Shown here in pieces: positions 7,122 to 19,712 of a stretch of 47,472 bases of DNA. Position 1 is the stretch's first letter, and each line of letters starts with the position of its first letter. The DNA is from an uncultured Acidobacteriota bacterium (GTDB lineage Bacteria > Acidobacteriota > Vicinamibacteria > Vicinamibacterales > CAVVIG01): NCBI GenBank assembly GCA_902825985.1, contig CADEDC010000017.1:1-47472 (forward strand), read 5' to 3'. Under the pieces are notes generated by a model. It was not told the origin of the DNA. It worked only from the letters and a program-made list of their open reading frames with translations, and did no database searches. The translations under genes were made by a program, and so were the position numbers.

Positions 7122-10100
7122 TCACGTCGCGGTGTTCGACGATGGCAGCGCCAGCGGCGGCGGTCCCTGCTGCTCGGCGCCGACGACGACGACCACTTCG
7201 TGGGTGCCCCCATCCTCGACAATCGGGATCGACCGGGCATCGACCGGCTCGCCGTCAAGGGTGGCCGACGCCACGCCGCGCGACCGGTGCTCGGGATTGA
7301 CGACCACGAACCGATAGGTGGTGCCGCGGATGACCCACGTCACGACGAACTCCGGCCAGACACGCGGAATGCACGGCTGCACCCGCAGCCGGTTGCCGCG
7401 ACGCTGGATGCCCAGCAGCGCGCGCAGCGCCGCCTGGTACATCCAGCCGGCCGACCCGGTGTACCAGGTCCAGCCGCCGCGGCCGACATGCATCGGATGT
7501 GCGTAGACATCGGCGGCAACTGCGTACGGTTCCACCTTGTAGCGCTCGGCATCTTCAGCCGATCGCATGTGGTTGATGGGATTGATGAGATGGAACAGCT
7601 CCATCGCTTCGTCCCCCATGCCGAGACCGGCCAGGGCGACGACGGCCCAAATCGCGCCATGGGTGTACTGGCCGCCGTTCTCGCGGATGCCGGGCAGGTA
7701 TCCCTTGATGTAGCCGGGATCGTGGCGCGTGCGGTCGAAGGGCGGCGTCAGCAGCAGGACGATCTTCGCGTCGCGGCGCACCAGATGCGTGCGGACCGCG
7801 TTCATGGCCCGCTCCGCCCGACGCGGCTGCGCGGCGCCCGAGATGACGGCCCACGACTGCGTCAGTGAATCGAGCTTGCACTCGTCGTTGCGGACCGACC
7901 CCAGCGGCGTGCCATCGTCGAAATAGGCCCGCCGGTACCAGTCGCCGTCCCACGCCAGTTCCAGCATGCCGGTCAGCCAGCGCGCTTCGTCGCGATAGCT
8001 CTGCGCCAGATCGTCACGGCCGCGGCGCTCGCAGATCGGCGCGAAGTCGCTGAGCACCGTCACGAGGAACCACCCGAGCCACACGCTTTCGCCGCGCCCC
8101 TCGTGCCCAACCCGATTCATGCCATCGTTCCAGTCGCCCGATCCGATGAGCGGCAGACCGTGGGCGCCGTACTTGAGCGCGCGGGCAATCGCGCGGATCG
8201 CGTGCTCGAACAGCGATGCCGACTCCGACGACGACCGCGGCAGCCGGTAGACCTCCGATTCGTCGGGTTCGAGCAGCGGCGCCTCGATGAAGCCGACCAT
8301 CTCGTCGAGGATCCCGTCGTCGCCGGTGTGGGTCACGTAGCTCGCCGTCACGTAGGGAAGCCACAGCAGATCGTCCGAGCAGCGCGTTCTGGTGCCGCGG
8401 CCGCTCGGCGGATGCCACCAGTGCTGGACGTCGCCTTCGGGAAACTGGCGGGAGGCGGCCAGCAGCAGGTGGGCACGGCAGAAGTCGGGCCGCGCGTAGA
8501 GGAGCGCGAGAACGTCCTGGAGCTGATCGCGGAAGCCGATGGCGCCGCCCGGCTGATAGGGACCGCTGCGCGCCCAGATGCGACAGCTCAGGGTCTGGTA
8601 GATCAGCCATCGGTTGACGATGAGGTCGAACGAGTCGTCGGGCGTTCGCACCTGAACGCCAGAGAGAATTTCCTCCCACCGCCGATCGGAGTCTGCCTGC
8701 GCCGCATCGATCTGGGCGATCGTCGCAAAGCGGGCCGCCAGCTGGAGCGCCGCCGCGCGGTCCGCTCCCTGGCCGAGCACGAACGCCACGCGTCGCGTCT
8801 CGCCGGGCTGCAGCTCGAAGGTGAGCTGGAGCGCGCCGCAGGGGTCGAGACCGGCGCCGGTCCGTCCGTTCAGGCGGTCGCGGAACAGAGCGGCTGGCGC
8901 GGCCAGCGACCGGTTCCGGCCGATGAACGCGGTCCGGTCCGCGGTGAACGAGTGCGCGGCTTCGGTGGTCCGCCAGAACGCCGTCGCCGGGCCGAACTCG
9001 GCGTTGTAGGCGTTCCGGGCCAGCAGCGCGCCGGTCGGCTCGTCGTGTTCGGTCACGACGAACCGCCGTTCGCCGGCGCGTGGAGGGCCGAGTTCCCACT
9101 CGACGTAGCCGAACGCACTCAGCCGCCGCCGGCCGGGCCCGCGATTGGTGAGCGACAGGACCACCGCCTTCACCGGGTGGTCGGGCGCCACGAAGACGGT
9201 GACCGACTGGTCCAGTCCGGCGACGGCATGCTCGTATCGCGTCGTCCCGGCACCGTGGCGCACCACCCAGCGCCCGCTCCCGGGCGTGCGCGGCAGCGGT
9301 CCGGGAGTGGCGCCCCACACCGCCTGCGTCTGCTCGTCGCGCAGGAAGATCGCCTCGCTCGTCGGATCGACGAGCGGGTCGTTGGCGAACGACGTCAGCC
9401 GGTTCTCGCGGCTGTTGACGGCCCACGTGAACGCCGACCCGGAGGCGCTGACGATCGTGCCGAAGGTCGGATTGGCGAGGACGTTGGACCATGGCAACGG
9501 CGTGTCGCGATCGCCGTCGAGGACGACGACGTACTCGCGGCCGTCCGGAGTGAAGCCGCCGAAGCTGTTCTCCATGACGAGGGGCGGCACGGCAACCGGG
9601 ACGGCGGCGGCGTCGGGCGCCGCCAGGACGGCAGTGCCGGGGACGTCGTGCCCCTCGTAGCTCCACGGCGCCGGCCGCTCGAGCTGTGAGACGAGATCGC
9701 CGAGACCGTCGAGCAGCACGACGCGTGCGGCGGCTGCCAGCAGATGGCGATCGGCGACGGGCATGCCGTCGGCGCGCAGCAGGAACACGCCGCCCGGCCG
9801 ACCGACCCAGCCGGTCCACGGCGGTTCGTGCACCAGGCTGGTCAGCAGCTTCTGCATCTCGTCGAGGTAGTCGGCCGGATGTTCGTTCAGGATGACGACA
9901 TCGGCGCGGAGCGCCTTGACCCGCCAGTACTCCTGTGCCTGCAGCAGCTGCCGCGCCAGCGGCAGCGCCGCGACGTTGGCCACCCGCAGCAGCACGATCG
10001 GCACGTCGCCCGAGATACCGTAGCCCCACAGGTTCTGCTGCCCGAACGCGTTCGCCAGCATGGCGGCCGGCGAGATGCACGAGGCATCGGCGCCGAACAC

Positions 10101-13100
10101 CCGCGACGCGAGCCGGTCGAACAGGATGGCGTGATCGTCGCTGATGCCGAGGTGTTGCAGGGCGATGTGCACGTGGGTGAACGCCATCGAGAAGGCGCGG
10201 GCGGCGGCACTGCCGTCACGGTACTTGCGCGCCAGGGCGAGCGCCGCCGGCCGATCCGGCGCAACGCCGGTGGCGAAGGTCACCCGGACGACGGCGGCGG
10301 GACCGAGCCTGATGCGCTCGCGCAGGGCGGCGATCGGGTCGAGCACGGCCCCGGTGGTGCCGGACAGCGCCCGGCCGTCGAGCATGATGGGGCGCGCCGG
10401 AGTGCGGCCGCGGCCGACGAACCGGGACCGGTCGGTCTCCCATTCGATCGCCCCGCCGAGGCGCGGACCGTCGACGCCGAGCGCGTGAAATGCGACCAGC
10501 GTCGACTCGGTCGCGGCGCGCGGCCGCCGGACGAACAACAGCCCGGCGCTCGCGGGATCGAACTCGGTCTCGATGAAGAGCTTGCCGAACGCCGGATGCG
10601 CGACGTCGTCCTCGGGGCGCGCCAGGGCGATTTCCACGTAGCTGGTGACCTCGACCTCGCGTGTCCGCGGACCGCGGTTGGTCAACGTCAGCCGCCGGAC
10701 CTCGACGTCGTCCTCTGACGACACCGTGATCTCGAGCTGGCTGTCGATGTCGCCGTCACGCCGGCGGAACGCCACCTTGTCCAGCTCGAACACCGCCTCG
10801 AAGCGATCCGGCTCGCGGCACACCGGTTGATAGGTGGCGGACCACGTCTGTCCCGACCATGGGTCGCGCACGTAGACGTAGTGACTGCCCGCATCCGAGG
10901 TCGGATCGATGCGCCGGCGCGTCACCGCGATGTCGCGGCTCATGCTGTAACCGCCACCCGTGTTGGTGAGCGCGGTGGTGTAGCGGCCGTTCGACAGGAA
11001 GTGGGTGTGGACGTGACTGGTGTGCGGCGAGCGGAACTGCCGCGAGGCGAACATCGGCAGGCCGGGTAGCGCCGTCGCCGTCTCGGCCGGGCGGGGCTCC
11101 GACAGGATGGCTTCGCGCGGCACGCGCTCCTGGAGCAGCAGTTCCGTCGCCTGGATGCGCGGGTCGGCATGGAAGCGGGACACGAAGACGTCGCGGCACA
11201 CCACGTTGGTCAGCGCCACGAGCGACATGCCCTGGTGGTGGGCGAAATAGGCGCGCACGATCATCGGTCGCAGCAGCGACGCCGACCGCTCGTGGACCAT
11301 CTCCGGATTGCGCGGGTTGTAGTCGGCCGACTCGTAGAAGCCGTAGCGCCCGTCCATGCCGATGTGCGCGAGCTGTTCGAGGTTGATGGCGGCCGCCGAC
11401 GGGGTGACCAGGCTGGCCAGCGCCGTCGCGTACGGCGCGATCACGAGATCGGAGGCGAGACCGCGCTTCAGTCCGAGCCCCGGCACACCGAACGCCCGGT
11501 ACTGGTAGTTGCCTTCGCGATCGGTGAATCCGTAGGCCGACTCCGAGATCCCCCACGGCACGTTGCGCTGCCGGCCGTAGTCGATCTGACGGCGGACGCT
11601 GGCCCGGCAGCTCTGGTCGAGCAGCGTGCCGGGGAAGGTCCGCATCAGGAGTTGCGGCATCAAGTACTCGAACATCGTGCCGCCCCACGACATCAGCGTC
11701 GCCCGCCCGTCGACGTTGGTGACCAGCCGGCCGAGATGGAACCAGTGGTGCGGCGGCACGTCGCCTTTGGCAATCGCCACGAAACTGGCCAGGCGGGCCT
11801 CGGATGCCAGCAGGTCGTAGAAGGCTTCGTCACGGCGGCCCGGGCCTTCCGCGTCGGCGAGGCGATAGCCGATGACGAAGATGCGCCGCCGCCGATCGTA
11901 GAGGAACTCGAACCGCATCGCCTCGACGAGAGCCAGCAGGCGCGCCGCGATGGCCTCCAGATCGGCAGCCGGCACCGGGGCGGCCGGGCCCAGACCGGCG
12001 ATCGCCGAGATGACCGTGTCGCACCAATAGCGCAGCTCGCCCAGCGCCGGCGGACCGTCGTGCGGCAGCGAGCGGACGCTGTCTTCGAACTGATCGCGGA
12101 TGGTGCCGATCCGGTCGGCCAGGCCGTCCGCTACCGGCGCGAGCGCCAGGTCGAGCACGGCGCGGGCAAGCTGGTTGAGACGGGTCACCGCCAGCCGGCA
12201 CTCTGCCAGGTCGGTGGCCGACGATGACGCGAGTTCGAGCACGGCCGCGGCATCCGCCAGACCGTCGCGGCGCTGCTGCATGGTCTGCGGGTGCGTGCGG
12301 AGGTGCAGCAGCCCCTGCGCCAGGGCGAGCAGGGCGGCCGCCAGATTGCCGCTGTCGACGGTCGACACATAACGCGGATGCAGCGGTGCCTGCGTCGCCG
12401 TGTCGTACCAGTTCAGGAAGTGACCCTGGAATCGCTCGAGGCCTTCCAGCGTCCGCAGCGTCGCATCGACACGGCGCACCAGATCGCCGGTCGAGATGTA
12501 GCCGAGATCGTGCGCGGCGAGCGTCGACAGCATCCCCATGCCGACGTTGGTGGGCGACGTTCGCCGGGCGATCCGCGTCGCGCCGTCACTCTCCTGGACG
12601 TTGTCCGGCGGCAGCCATCCGTCCTCTTCGGTCACGTAGGTGTCGAAGTACCGCCAGGTCTTGCGCGCCGTGCGGCGCAGCATCGTCCGTTCGCGGGCGC
12701 TGAGCGGCCGCTCGCGGGCGCCGACCGGTATGCTGAGCCAATAGGCCACCGCCGGCGCGGCGCTCCACACGATGAGGAACGGGGCGGCGATCGGCCAGGC
12801 GTCCGGCCGGACGAGGGCGACCGCCAGCCCGGCGGCGACGGCGACGACCGGACTCGCACGCATCTCGCGCAGGAAGCGCACGATTGCCTTGTGGCCGACC
12901 AGCCGGGCGCTGCGCGCGGCGGCTGTCGCGGCAGTCTCCCACTCCAGCATGCGGCGACGCGTGACGCCCAGGCGGACGAGCGTGATGCCGATCGCGTGGA
13001 CCAGATCGGCGGCATGGAAGGCGAGCAGCGTCAGACTGAGCAGGATTTGCGCCAGCGCGGTCACGGCGTCGCGCCGGAGGTTGACGAGGAAGACGGGCAG

Positions 13101-15656
13101 CGATTGCGACCGGGTCGGGCCGATGAGCAGCCGCGCCACAATCGGCAGCAGTTGCGAGGCGGCGACACCGACGGCCGCCGCCGTCCACACCCACGGCCGG
13201 CCGGGCAGGACGACCCACCCGGCCACGAGCAGCAGCAGCAGTGTCGGCGGCACGAGGCTGCGTCGCAGGTTGTCGAGAATCTTCCAGCGGCCGATCGCCG
13301 GCAGCGCGTTTCGCTTCAGCCCGTTGATCGACGGCACGAACGGAAACAGCCAGAAGAGGATCTGCCAGTCGCCGCGCACCCAGCGGTGCTGGCGGCGCGC
13401 GTGCGAGAGCACGCTGGACGGATAATCGTCCACCAGCTCGACATCGGAGACCAGCGCAACCCGCGCATGCAGCCCCTCGAAGAGATCGTGAGACAGCAGC
13501 GCGTTCTCCGGGATGGCATCCGCGAGCACCGCCGTGAACGCGTCGACGTCGTAGAGCCCCTTGCCGGTGAAGATGCCCTCGCCGAACAGATCCTGGTAGG
13601 TATCCGATACGGCGGTCGTATAGGGGTCGACGCCGGTGTGTCCGGAGTAGAGGCGGGCGAACAGCGAGCCGGCCGCACTCATGAAGGTGACGCTGACCCG
13701 CGGCTGCAGGATGCCGTAGCCCTCGGTGACGCGGCCGGCATCCGGGTTCACCGACGCCCGGTTCAGCGGATGGGTGACGATGCCGACCAGTTCGCGCGCC
13801 ACGCCCCGCGGCAGGCGGGTGTCGCTGTCGAGCGTGAGGCAGTACTTGATGGTCGGCAGCACCGACAGGTCGCCGTCGGAGACGATGAAGCTCGTGTCGG
13901 TGGCGCCGCGCAGCAGGCGGTTGAACTCCTCGATCTTGCCGCGCTTGCGCTCCCACCCCATCCACAGGCCTTCCTGGGCGTTCCACTGTCGCACGCGGTG
14001 GAACAGGAAGAAGCGATTGGCGCCGCCGGCGGCGTGACGGGTATTCAGGTCGGCGATGCCCGCGCGGGCCGCCTCCAGGATGGCATCGTCCTGCGGGAGC
14101 CGGGCCGCGGTGGCATCGAGGAAGTCGCTGATGATCGCGAAGTGGAGGTTGGAGTCGAGGTTGCCGAGCGCCTGCACCTCGAGGTGCGCCAGCAGTTCCG
14201 CGACACGCGCCTCGCTGTCCAGCAGGGTCGGGACGATGACCATCGTCCGCGCCTCGTCGGGGATCGCGAGGAGGTCGATGCGCGGCAGCCGGCGCGGCCG
14301 GATCCAGTAGCTGATCAGGCGCTGGAGGACGTGGATCGTCAGCTCGCTCGCCGGCACCAGCGTCAGGAGGGCGACACCCAGCAGCGACGCCCCGCTCCAG
14401 CCGGCCGACAGCGCGTAGCGCATCGCCACGGCGACCAGCAGGCCGGTGCCGGCGGCGACGGCGCCGAGGTAGCACGGGGTCGCCCAGGCGAAGAACAGAC
14501 GACGCAGGCGCTGCGCGATGTCGGGCCGCCAGGCCACGCTGCGCTCGAACTGCCGGCGCCCGGCGCCGATCAGGTGGTAGCCGACGTGTGCGGCGCGTGA
14601 TTCGGGCGCCGCGACGTGCGCCTGTCTCGCCCGTTCGACGCTCTTCAGGGCCAGGAGCAGCTGCCCCTCCCCGGTGGGGACCGCCAGCTCTTCAACCGCG
14701 TGCCGATAGCGATCGCGGCTGCGGAAATCCATCTGGGCGTAGACGCCCGCCGGATCGCGCTGGAGCACCTGCTCCACCAGACTGACGTCCTCGAAGAACT
14801 CGCTCCAATCGAAGGTCGAGATCAACCGCAGGCTGTTGATCAGATTGGCGACCGCCGCCTGTTCGACGGCCTGATGCTGCCCTTCCGCTCGAATCGCGTC
14901 CTCGATTGTGGTGCCGCGGACGGCCAGTTCCTCGTCCAGACGCCGGTGCAGCGTCGATGCGGAAGCGCCGAGCGCCCGCGCCCGCTGGAGCAACCGCGTG
15001 ACGAACACGTGATGAATGTCGGACGGCCAGGTACCGGACGCATCGGGCGACGACTCCAACTCCGCCGCGAGACGGTCGGCCGCCAGACGGTGCTCGCGGA
15101 CGAGCGCCAGGCGATCGCCCCGCACCCGGAGGTAGTCGAGCAGCGCCAGCTTGAGGACGCTCGGCCAGGCCCAGAGCTCGCCCATCGTCAGCGGCGTCAC
15201 CGACTGGAAGGCACTGATGTAGCGCTGCAGACGCTGGGCGTCGAGGCGGCCGGCGCTCGAACCGATCAGCTCGAGAGCCAGTGCGTAGATGCGCGGCAGA
15301 CCGGCGAATTCATCGGCGGCAACGCACGGCAGACGGCGGAAGAACGAGCGTGGCAGATCGTGCTGGATGTCGCGGGCCGCCGCCGACACCACGTGGAAAT
15401 TGTCGAGCAACCACTCGGCGGCCGGCGACATCGCCTCAACCCGGTCGTCCTCGGCGAGCGCCGAGTAGACGATGCGCAGCGCCCTCACGTGGTCGCGCAG
15501 CTGGCGCAGGTGATTCGCCCGGCCGCGGCCGCCGGGTGCGATCGACAGCGAGGCGGCGAGTCTGCGGCTGTGTTCCTCGAGCAGCTCGATGCTGAGCAGT
15601 TCGACGCCACCGACGGTCGAACGGGGCGGCGAGAACGGGCGTCTGCGCTTCATCAT
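7122..15656 (-). CDS. ndvB: cyclic beta-1,2-glucan synthase (GT84 + glycoamylase-like + GH94)
   Basis: 2844 residues, the usual size of Cgs/NdvB. Order: a soluble N-terminal region (1-385); membrane segments near 390-445; a GT84 glucosyltransferase domain (about 465-790) with the DSD motif near 610 and QHRWVRGDW at about 756; further membrane segments between 800 and 975; a glycoamylase-like domain containing [13 protein letters not shown] and GTMFEYLMP; then carbohydrate-binding and GH94 phosphorylase modules with the catalytic GDWNDGMN near the C-terminus. It initiates, elongates, trims and cyclises beta-1,2-glucan from UDP-glucose at the inner membrane. The gene stands alone; no glucan exporter is in the window. 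The 203-bp gap to the divergent gene at 15860 carries the promoters. Several long antisense open frames here are shadows. Confidence 0.93.
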   Translation of the reverse strand: MMKRRRPFSPPRSTVGGVELLSIELLEEHSRRLAASLSIAPGGRGRANHLRQLRDHVRALRIVYSALAEDDRVEAMSPAAEWLLDNFHVVSAAARDIQHDLPRSFFRRLPCVAADEFAGLPRIYALALELIGSSAGRLDAQRLQRYISAFQSVTPLTMGELWAWPSVLKLALLDYLRVRGDRLALVREHRLAADRLAAELESSPDASGTWPSDIHHVFVTRLLQRARALGASASTLHRRLDEELAVRGTTIEDAIRAEGQHQAVEQAAVANLINSLRLISTFDWSEFFEDVSLVEQVLQRDPAGVYAQMDFRSRDRYRHAVEELAVPTGEGQLLLALKSVERARQAHVAAPESRAAHVGYHLIGAGRRQFERSVAWRPDIAQRLRRLFFAWATPCYLGAVAAGTGLLVAVAMRYALSAGWSGASLLGVALLTLVPASELTIHVLQRLISYWIRPRRLPRIDLLAIPDEARTMVIVPTLLDSEARVAELLAHLEVQALGNLDSNLHFAIISDFLDATAARLPQDDAILEAARAGIADLNTRHAAGGANRFFLFHRVRQWNAQEGLWMGWERKRGKIEEFNRLLRGATDTSFIVSDGDLSVLPTIKYCLTLDSDTRLPRGVARELVGIVTHPLNRASVNPDAGRVTEGYGILQPRVSVTFMSAAGSLFARLYSGHTGVDPYTTAVSDTYQDLFGEGIFTGKGLYDVDAFTAVLADAIPENALLSHDLFEGLHARVALVSDVELVDDYPSSVLSHARRQHRWVRGDWQILFWLFPFVPSINGLKRNALPAIGRWKILDNLRRSLVPPTLLLLLVAGWVVLPGRPWVWTAAAVGVAASQLLPIVARLLIGPTRSQSLPVFLVNLRRDAVTALAQILLSLTLLAFHAADLVHAIGITLVRLGVTRRRMLEWETAATAAARSARLVGHKAIVRFLREMRASPVVAVAAGLAVALVRPDAWPIAAPFLIVWSAAPAVAYWLSIPVGARERPLSARERTMLRRTARKTWRYFDTYVTEEDGWLPPDNVQESDGATRIARRTSPTNVGMGMLSTLAAHDLGYISTGDLVRRVDATLRTLEGLERFQGHFLNWYDTATQAPLHPRYVSTVDSGNLAAALLALAQGLLHLRTHPQTMQQRRDGLADAAAVLELASSSATDLAECRLAVTRLNQLARAVLDLALAPVADGLADRIGTIRDQFEDSVRSLPHDGPPALGELRYWCDTVISAIAGLGPAAPVPAADLEAIAARLLALVEAMRFEFLYDRRRRIFVIGYRLADAEGPGRRDEAFYDLLASEARLASFVAIAKGDVPPHHWFHLGRLVTNVDGRATLMSWGGTMFEYLMPQLLMRTFPGTLLDQSCRASVRRQIDYGRQRNVPWGISESAYGFTDREGNYQYRAFGVPGLGLKRGLASDLVIAPYATALASLVTPSAAAINLEQLAHIGMDGRYGFYESADYNPRNPEMVHERSASLLRPMIVRAYFAHHQGMSLVALTNVVCRDVFVSRFHADPRIQATELLLQERVPREAILSEPRPAETATALPGLPMFASRQFRSPHTSHVHTHFLSNGRYTTALTNTGGGYSMSRDIAVTRRRIDPTSDAGSHYVYVRDPWSGQTWSATYQPVCREPDRFEAVFELDKVAFRRRDGDIDSQLEITVSSEDDVEVRRLTLTNRGPRTREVEVTSYVEIALARPEDDVAHPAFGKLFIETEFDPASAGLLFVRRPRAATESTLVAFHALGVDGPRLGGAIEWETDRSRFVGRGRTPARPIMLDGRALSGTTGAVLDPIAALRERIRLGPAAVVRVTFATGVAPDRPAALALARKYRDGSAAARAFSMAFTHVHIALQHLGISDDHAILFDRLASRVFGADASCISPAAMLANAFGQQNLWGYGISGDVPIVLLRVANVAALPLARQLLQAQEYWRVKALRADVVILNEHPADYLDEMQKLLTSLVHEPPWTGWVGRPGGVFLLRADGMPVADRHLLAAAARVVLLDGLGDLVSQLERPAPWSYEGHDVPGTAVLAAPDAAAVPVAVPPLVMENSFGGFTPDGREYVVVLDGDRDTPLPWSNVLANPTFGTIVSASGSAFTWAVNSRENRLTSFANDPLVDPTSEAIFLRDEQTQAVWGATPGPLPRTPGSGRWVVRHGAGTTRYEHAVAGLDQSVTVFVAPDHPVKAVVLSLTNRGPGRRRLSAFGYVEWELGPPRAGERRFVVTEHDEPTGALLARNAYNAEFGPATAFWRTTEAAHSFTADRTAFIGRNRSLAAPAALFRDRLNGRTGAGLDPCGALQLTFELQPGETRRVAFVLGQGADRAAALQLAARFATIAQIDAAQADSDRRWEEILSGVQVRTPDDSFDLIVNRWLIYQTLSCRIWARSGPYQPGGAIGFRDQLQDVLALLYARPDFCRAHLLLAASRQFPEGDVQHWWHPPSGRGTRTRCSDDLLWLPYVTASYVTHTGDDGILDEMVGFIEAPLLEPDESEVYRLPRSSSESASLFEHAIRAIARALKYGAHGLPLIGSGDWNDGMNRVGHEGRGESVWLGWFLVTVLSDFAPICERRGRDDLAQSYRDEARWLTGMLELAWDGDWYRRAYFDDGTPLGSVRNDECKLDSLTQSWAVISGAAQPRRAERAMNAVRTHLVRRDAKIVLLLTPPFDRTRHDPGYIKGYLPGIRENGGQYTHGAIWAVVALAGLGMGDEAMELFHLINPINHMRSAEDAERYKVEPYAVAADVYAHPMHVGRGGWTWYTGSAGWMYQAALRALLGIQRRGNRLRVQPCIPRVWPEFVVTWVIRGTTYRFVVVNPEHRSRGVASATLDGEPVDARSIPIVEDGGTHEVVVVVGAEQQGPPPLALPSSNTAT

Positions 15657-15859
15657 GAGTATGCAGCTGTCCCGCCAGGATGAGCACGTCGAGCGTCACC
15701 TCGTCACCGAGGGGCTCACCTGCTTCCCAATTCGGGGTGGAATCGTGACCACCCGGAGCGGTTGAGCACGCTGGTTCAAAAGCCGGGCCGACAGGTCGTC
15801 CGTCACGTTCAGCTTCGGGCGACGTTGGCGGGACGGCGTTCTCGCGCTATCGTCCGGGG

Positions 15860-17068
15860 GTGCGCCCCTACCTCGACCGCGCCGAGCCTCACCGACTGTC
15901 TGGTCTGTACTTCGCGGCCGCATCCGTCGCGCTGGCGCTGGCGATGCTGGCGCTCGTCCTCGATCCCCGCGCCGCCGCCGGCTTCTTCTATCACGCACGC
16001 CTGGTCGCCCTCGTCCATCTGGTCACGCTCGGGTGGATCACCTGCTCGCTTCTCGGCGCGCTCTACATGGCCGCTCCGCGGGCGTTCGACCTCCCGATCG
16101 GGATCGGGCGCCTGGACTACGGCGCCTTCGCACTGGTCATCATCGGCATCGTCGGCATGGTCACGCACTTCTGGATGGTGTCGTTTGCCGGCATGGCGTG
16201 GTCGGCGGCCACCGTCGCCGCCGGTGTCGCCACCGTCGTGTGGCGCGTCGGCTGGCACCTGCACCGATCGCCCCACCCGCGCAGCCGGGTTCGACCGATC
16301 GTCCTCGCGTCGGTCAATCTCGGCGTCGCGGCCTCCATGGGTCTGCTGCTCGGATTCGACAAGGCCGATCAGTTCCTGCCTGGCTTCGTGCTGAACAACG
16401 TGTTCGCCCACGCGCACATGGCAGCGCTCGGCTGGGCCGCGCTGATGGCCTTCGCGCTGGTGGCGCGCCTCCTGTCCGACGCGCCACCGGCGGAGCGGCC
16501 GGTCGCCAACGGCGCCCTGGCCGCCGGCACGCTGCTGCTCGAGGCTGGCACGCTCGGCCTGTTCCTGGCATTGCTCGGCCAGTCGACCTGGTCGATCGGA
16601 TTCGGCGTCTGCGTCGTCGCCGGGCTGGCGGCGTTCGCGTTTCATCTTGCGGTGGTGGTCCGGCATGCTTCGACCAACGGCCGGCGGCGACACGACACCG
16701 CGTCCGCGTCGAACGCGGTCCGGCTTCACATCGGCGGTGCCGGGCTGTGGCTGTTGACGGCCGCCGGGCTCGGTGTCTACCTGCTGGTTCAGCCGCGTTC
16801 GGAGATGGCGCTGCGCGCCGCGCTGGCGTACGGCGCCGCCGGACTGCTCGGCTTCCTGGGCCAGATGGTGCTCGCCATCCGGGTGCAACTGTTGGAGACG
16901 GGCGCCGACCGGCGACAGCCGCTCGTCGCCGGCGCGTGGACGCTCGGGGTGGCGGGCATCGCGCTCGGCCTGGCCGGCGACCATCTGCTGTCGCTCGCCG
17001 CCGGGGCGGCCGTCGTACTGGCGGCGGTCGTCACCGACGCTGCAACGGCGGTTGCGGCGCGAGGCTGA
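15860..17068 (+). CDS. polytopic membrane protein resembling haem-copper oxidase subunit I / NnrS
   Basis: 402 residues, almost entirely hydrophobic, with about 12 predicted membrane helices. Two helices repeat the same pattern: [17 protein letters not shown] around H53 and [16 protein letters not shown] around H186. Such His-x3-LGW helices occur in the CcoN/NnrS superfamily, where the histidines bind haem. Other helix histidines (H45, H103) are present, but the full set of copper and haem ligands of an oxidase was not identified, so respiration cannot be claimed. The start is GTG preceded by a short G-rich stretch. It ends 14 bp before dut and probably shares its transcript. Function unknown; membrane haem protein is an inference. 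Confidence 0.7.
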   Translation: MRPYLDRAEPHRLSGLYFAAASVALALAMLALVLDPRAAAGFFYHARLVALVHLVTLGWITCSLLGALYMAAPRAFDLPIGIGRLDYGAFALVIIGIVGMVTHFWMVSFAGMAWSAATVAAGVATVVWRVGWHLHRSPHPRSRVRPIVLASVNLGVAASMGLLLGFDKADQFLPGFVLNNVFAHAHMAALGWAALMAFALVARLLSDAPPAERPVANGALAAGTLLLEAGTLGLFLALLGQSTWSIGFGVCVVAGLAAFAFHLAVVVRHASTNGRRRHDTASASNAVRLHIGGAGLWLLTAAGLGVYLLVQPRSEMALRAALAYGAAGLLGFLGQMVLAIRVQLLETGADRRQPLVAGAWTLGVAGIALGLAGDHLLSLAAGAAVVLAAVVTDAATAVAARG

Positions 17069-17082
17069 GGTACGATGCCGAC

Positions 17083-17526
17083 ATGCAGAATCTTCGCGTG
17101 CCTCTCCGGCGGCTGTCACCGGGACTGCCGCTGCCCGGCTATGTCACCGCCGGTGCGGCCGGCATGGATCTCCCCGCCGCGGTTTCCGAACCGGTGACGA
17201 TCGCGCCGGGCGAGTACGCTCGCGTGCCGTGCGGGATTGCCATCGCCCTGCCGGTCGGCTTCGAGGCGCAGGTGCGGCCGAGATCCGGTCTGGCGGCGAA
17301 GCACGGCGTGACGGTGCTCAACACGCCCGGCACGATCGACAGCGACTACCGGGGCGAGGTGCAGGTGGTGCTGATCAATCACGGCGCGCAGCCATTCGTC
17401 GTCGAGCGCGGCATGCGGATCGCGCAGCTGGTGGTCGCGCCGGTGACGACGGTCGGTTGGGACGAGGTCGAGGAACTGCCGCTGACGCAGCGCGACGCCG
17501 GCGGGTTCGGACACACGGGCGCGTAG
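17083..17526 (+). CDS. dut: dUTP diphosphatase (dUTPase)
   Basis: 147 residues, normal for a trimeric dUTPase. It hydrolyses dUTP to dUMP and pyrophosphate, keeping uracil out of DNA and feeding dTMP synthesis. All five motifs are seen in order: [43 protein letters not shown] and [14 protein letters not shown] 17083 starts exactly at the family N-terminus ([11 protein letters not shown]). The next gene begins on the base after its stop codon, so dut sits in an operon between a membrane protein and a TPR protein. Confidence 0.95.
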   Translation: MQNLRVPLRRLSPGLPLPGYVTAGAAGMDLPAAVSEPVTIAPGEYARVPCGIAIALPVGFEAQVRPRSGLAAKHGVTVLNTPGTIDSDYRGEVQVVLINHGAQPFVVERGMRIAQLVVAPVTTVGWDEVEELPLTQRDAGGFGHTGA

Positions 17527-19644
17527 ATGGCCAGGGGGCAGAGGGTCAAGGCAGCCGCCGGCGCCGGTCGTGCACGCCGTGAGGCGCCGCCGCGGCCCGG
17601 GATCGCCTGGGGCGCCTGGGGGCCGATCGTCCTCACCCTCGTCGCCGCCCTCGTCTACGGCAACGGCCTGGACGCGCCGCTGATTTTCGATGACAGCGCG
17701 CTGGCGACCAACCCCTACATGACGCAGGTCTGGCCGCTGACCGAGGCGGTGCGGGCGCCGGTGCAAAGCTCGTTCGCCGGACGTCCGGTCGTCAGCCTGT
17801 CGCTCGCGATCAGCTACGCCCTCGGTGGCGGTCTCACCCCGTCGGCGTTCCGCCTCTGGAACGTCGCCGTCCTGCTGGCTTCCGCCCTCGTGCTGTTCGG
17901 CATCGTCCGGCGGACGCTGCGGCGCCGCGACCTGGAGGCGGCAGCGGCGGCCACGCCGGCGTCCCGTCCCGATGTCGTCGCGCTCGGCGTCGCCGTGCTG
18001 TGGCTCGTGCACCCCCTGCACACGGAGGTCGTCGGCTACGTCACGCAGCGCACCGAGTCGATGATGGGCCTCTTCTATTTCCTGACACTCTATGCCGCCA
18101 TCCGCGTCATGGAGCGGGCCGGCGACGCGCGGCAGTGGACGGCGATCGCGATAGCGGCCGCCGCCCTCGGCATGGCGTGCAAGGAATCCATGGTCACCGC
18201 CCCGGTGATGGTGCTGCTCTACGACGTGGTCTTCGGGGCACGCTCGCTTCGCGTCGCGCTGTCGCAACGTCGCGCGCTGCATGTCGGACTGGCGGCGACG
18301 TGGCTGCTGCTCGTCGCGCTGAACGTCGCCACGCCACGCTTCCGCAGCGCCGGCTTCACCGCCGGTGTGTCGGCGTGGACGTATCTGCTCAATCAGGCGG
18401 TCATGATCGTGACCTATCTGAAGCTCGTGGTCTGGCCGCAGCCGCTGCTCATCGACTATGGACCGACGGAGCCGATCGCGTTCGCGACGGTCGCCCCCTA
18501 TGCGCTGGTGGTGGTGGCGCTGCTCGGCGCGACGGCCTTCGCATGGCGGCGCGACCGGACGCTCGCGTTCGTCGGCACCTGGTTCTTCGTGACGCTGGCC
18601 CCCTCGTCCAGCATCGTGCCGATTGCGACGGAGGTCGGAGCCGAGCGCCGGATGTACCTGCCGCTCGCCGCCGTCATCGTCCTCCTGCTGGTCGGGCTCC
18701 GCGCCGCCGTGCAGCGCTGGGCGCCTGACGGCCGCCTGGCGCAGCCGCGCGCCGCGGCGACCGCGTGCGTGCTGACGATTGCGATCTGGGGCGGCCTCGC
18801 GGCGTCACGGTTGCAGGCGTATCGCGACCCGATCGGGCTGTGGCGGCAGGTGCTCGACGTCCGGCCGCACGGGCGGGCCCACTACAACCTCGGCGTCCAT
18901 CTGAAGGAAGCCGGCCGGACGGCGGACGCACTCGAACACTACCGCGCCGCGCTGCCGGGCCAGCCGGTCGCGCACTATGCCCTCGGCTTCGAGTACGGCT
19001 CCGCCGAGCGTTTCGAGGAGGCGGTCACCGAGCTGCGGTCCTTCATCCGGGCCCGTCCGGACGATGCGCTGGTGCCCAAGGCGTCAGTCCTGCTGGGCCG
19101 GGCGCTGACCCGTACCGGCAAGCCAGGCGAGGCAGAACAGGCGTACCGCGAGACGCTGCGGATGATGCCTGGCAATGCGGACGCCCGGATCGAACTCGCC
19201 GACCTGCTGCTGTCGACGCAGCGCTTCGCCGAAGCCGCGCCGATCTACCGCGACTACTTGCGGGTGCATCCGGACAACGCCGGGGCGCATCACAACCTGG
19301 CGATGACGCTGCTGTCGATGGAAAAGGCGGAGGAGGCGTTGCCCGAGTTCGAGAAGGCGGTGGCGCTCGATCCGTCGGATGCGAACCTGCGTCTCAGCCT
19401 CGGTCAGGCACTGGCCTCATCCGGCCGACTCGAAGACGCCGTCGACCACTTCCGCGCCGGACTGAGGCTGACACCGGCCCATCCGCGGATGATGAGCGCG
19501 CTGGCCCTTACCCTGGCGGCCGGTGGCGAGGTCAACGAACCGCTCGATCTCTTCCGCCGTGCCCGGCAACTCGCCCCGAACGATCCCGCCGTGCAGTCCG
19601 ACTACGAGACCGCGGTGGCGCGGTGGCGCGGTCAACACCAGTAA
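17527..19644 (+). CDS. membrane-anchored TPR protein, TMTC-like
   Basis: 705 residues. The first ~430 form a polytopic domain of about ten helices. It starts with the lumenal-type motif GNGLDAPLIFDDSALATNPY, which resembles the N-terminal domain of TMTC O-mannosyltransferase-like proteins (Asp-Asp in FDDSAL). From about residue 440 to the end come seven to eight tetratricopeptide repeats (for example ALEHYRAALPGQPVAHYALG and AEQAYRETLRMMPGNADARI). By analogy it may transfer sugar from a polyprenyl donor to periplasmic proteins, with the TPRs binding partners; this is inference. ATG 17527 abuts the dut stop. A strong hairpin follows the gene. Confidence 0.8.
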   Translation: MARGQRVKAAAGAGRARREAPPRPGIAWGAWGPIVLTLVAALVYGNGLDAPLIFDDSALATNPYMTQVWPLTEAVRAPVQSSFAGRPVVSLSLAISYALGGGLTPSAFRLWNVAVLLASALVLFGIVRRTLRRRDLEAAAAATPASRPDVVALGVAVLWLVHPLHTEVVGYVTQRTESMMGLFYFLTLYAAIRVMERAGDARQWTAIAIAAAALGMACKESMVTAPVMVLLYDVVFGARSLRVALSQRRALHVGLAATWLLLVALNVATPRFRSAGFTAGVSAWTYLLNQAVMIVTYLKLVVWPQPLLIDYGPTEPIAFATVAPYALVVVALLGATAFAWRRDRTLAFVGTWFFVTLAPSSSIVPIATEVGAERRMYLPLAAVIVLLLVGLRAAVQRWAPDGRLAQPRAAATACVLTIAIWGGLAASRLQAYRDPIGLWRQVLDVRPHGRAHYNLGVHLKEAGRTADALEHYRAALPGQPVAHYALGFEYGSAERFEEAVTELRSFIRARPDDALVPKASVLLGRALTRTGKPGEAEQAYRETLRMMPGNADARIELADLLLSTQRFAEAAPIYRDYLRVHPDNAGAHHNLAMTLLSMEKAEEALPEFEKAVALDPSDANLRLSLGQALASSGRLEDAVDHFRAGLRLTPAHPRMMSALALTLAAGGEVNEPLDLFRRARQLAPNDPAVQSDYETAVARWRGQHQ

Positions 19645-19654
19645 TGGGAGACGG

Positions 19655-19692
19655 CGACGAGCCCGGGGGCGCGGAAGCGTCCGGGCTCGTCG
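19655..19692. terminator. hairpin between convergent TPR and TonB-receptor genes
   Basis: A 12-bp perfect inverted repeat, CGACGAGCCCGG and CCGGGCTCGTCG, flanks a 14-base loop in the 68-bp gap between two converging genes. It has no T-run, so it may act as a bidirectional RNA-processing or Rho-assisted stop. Confidence 0.7.
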
Positions 19693-19712
19693 TGTGCCGG
19701 TGGCTCGCCGAC

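Noticed and set aside
12291..14600. 769-residue open frame antisense to the glucan synthase gene, and similar frames at 8103-9689 and 9744-10718
   Set aside because: High-GC shadow frames: Arg/Gly-rich composition, no domains, fully covered by a well-supported gene.
15764..15790. GGTTCAAA-like tRNA T-arm resemblance between the glucan synthase and the membrane gene
   Set aside because: No acceptor stem, anticodon arm or D-arm could be folded around it.
17500..17523. dUTPase motif V with His in GGFGHTG instead of Ser
   Set aside because: His is a normal variant at this position, as in the E. coli enzyme, so it is not anomalous.
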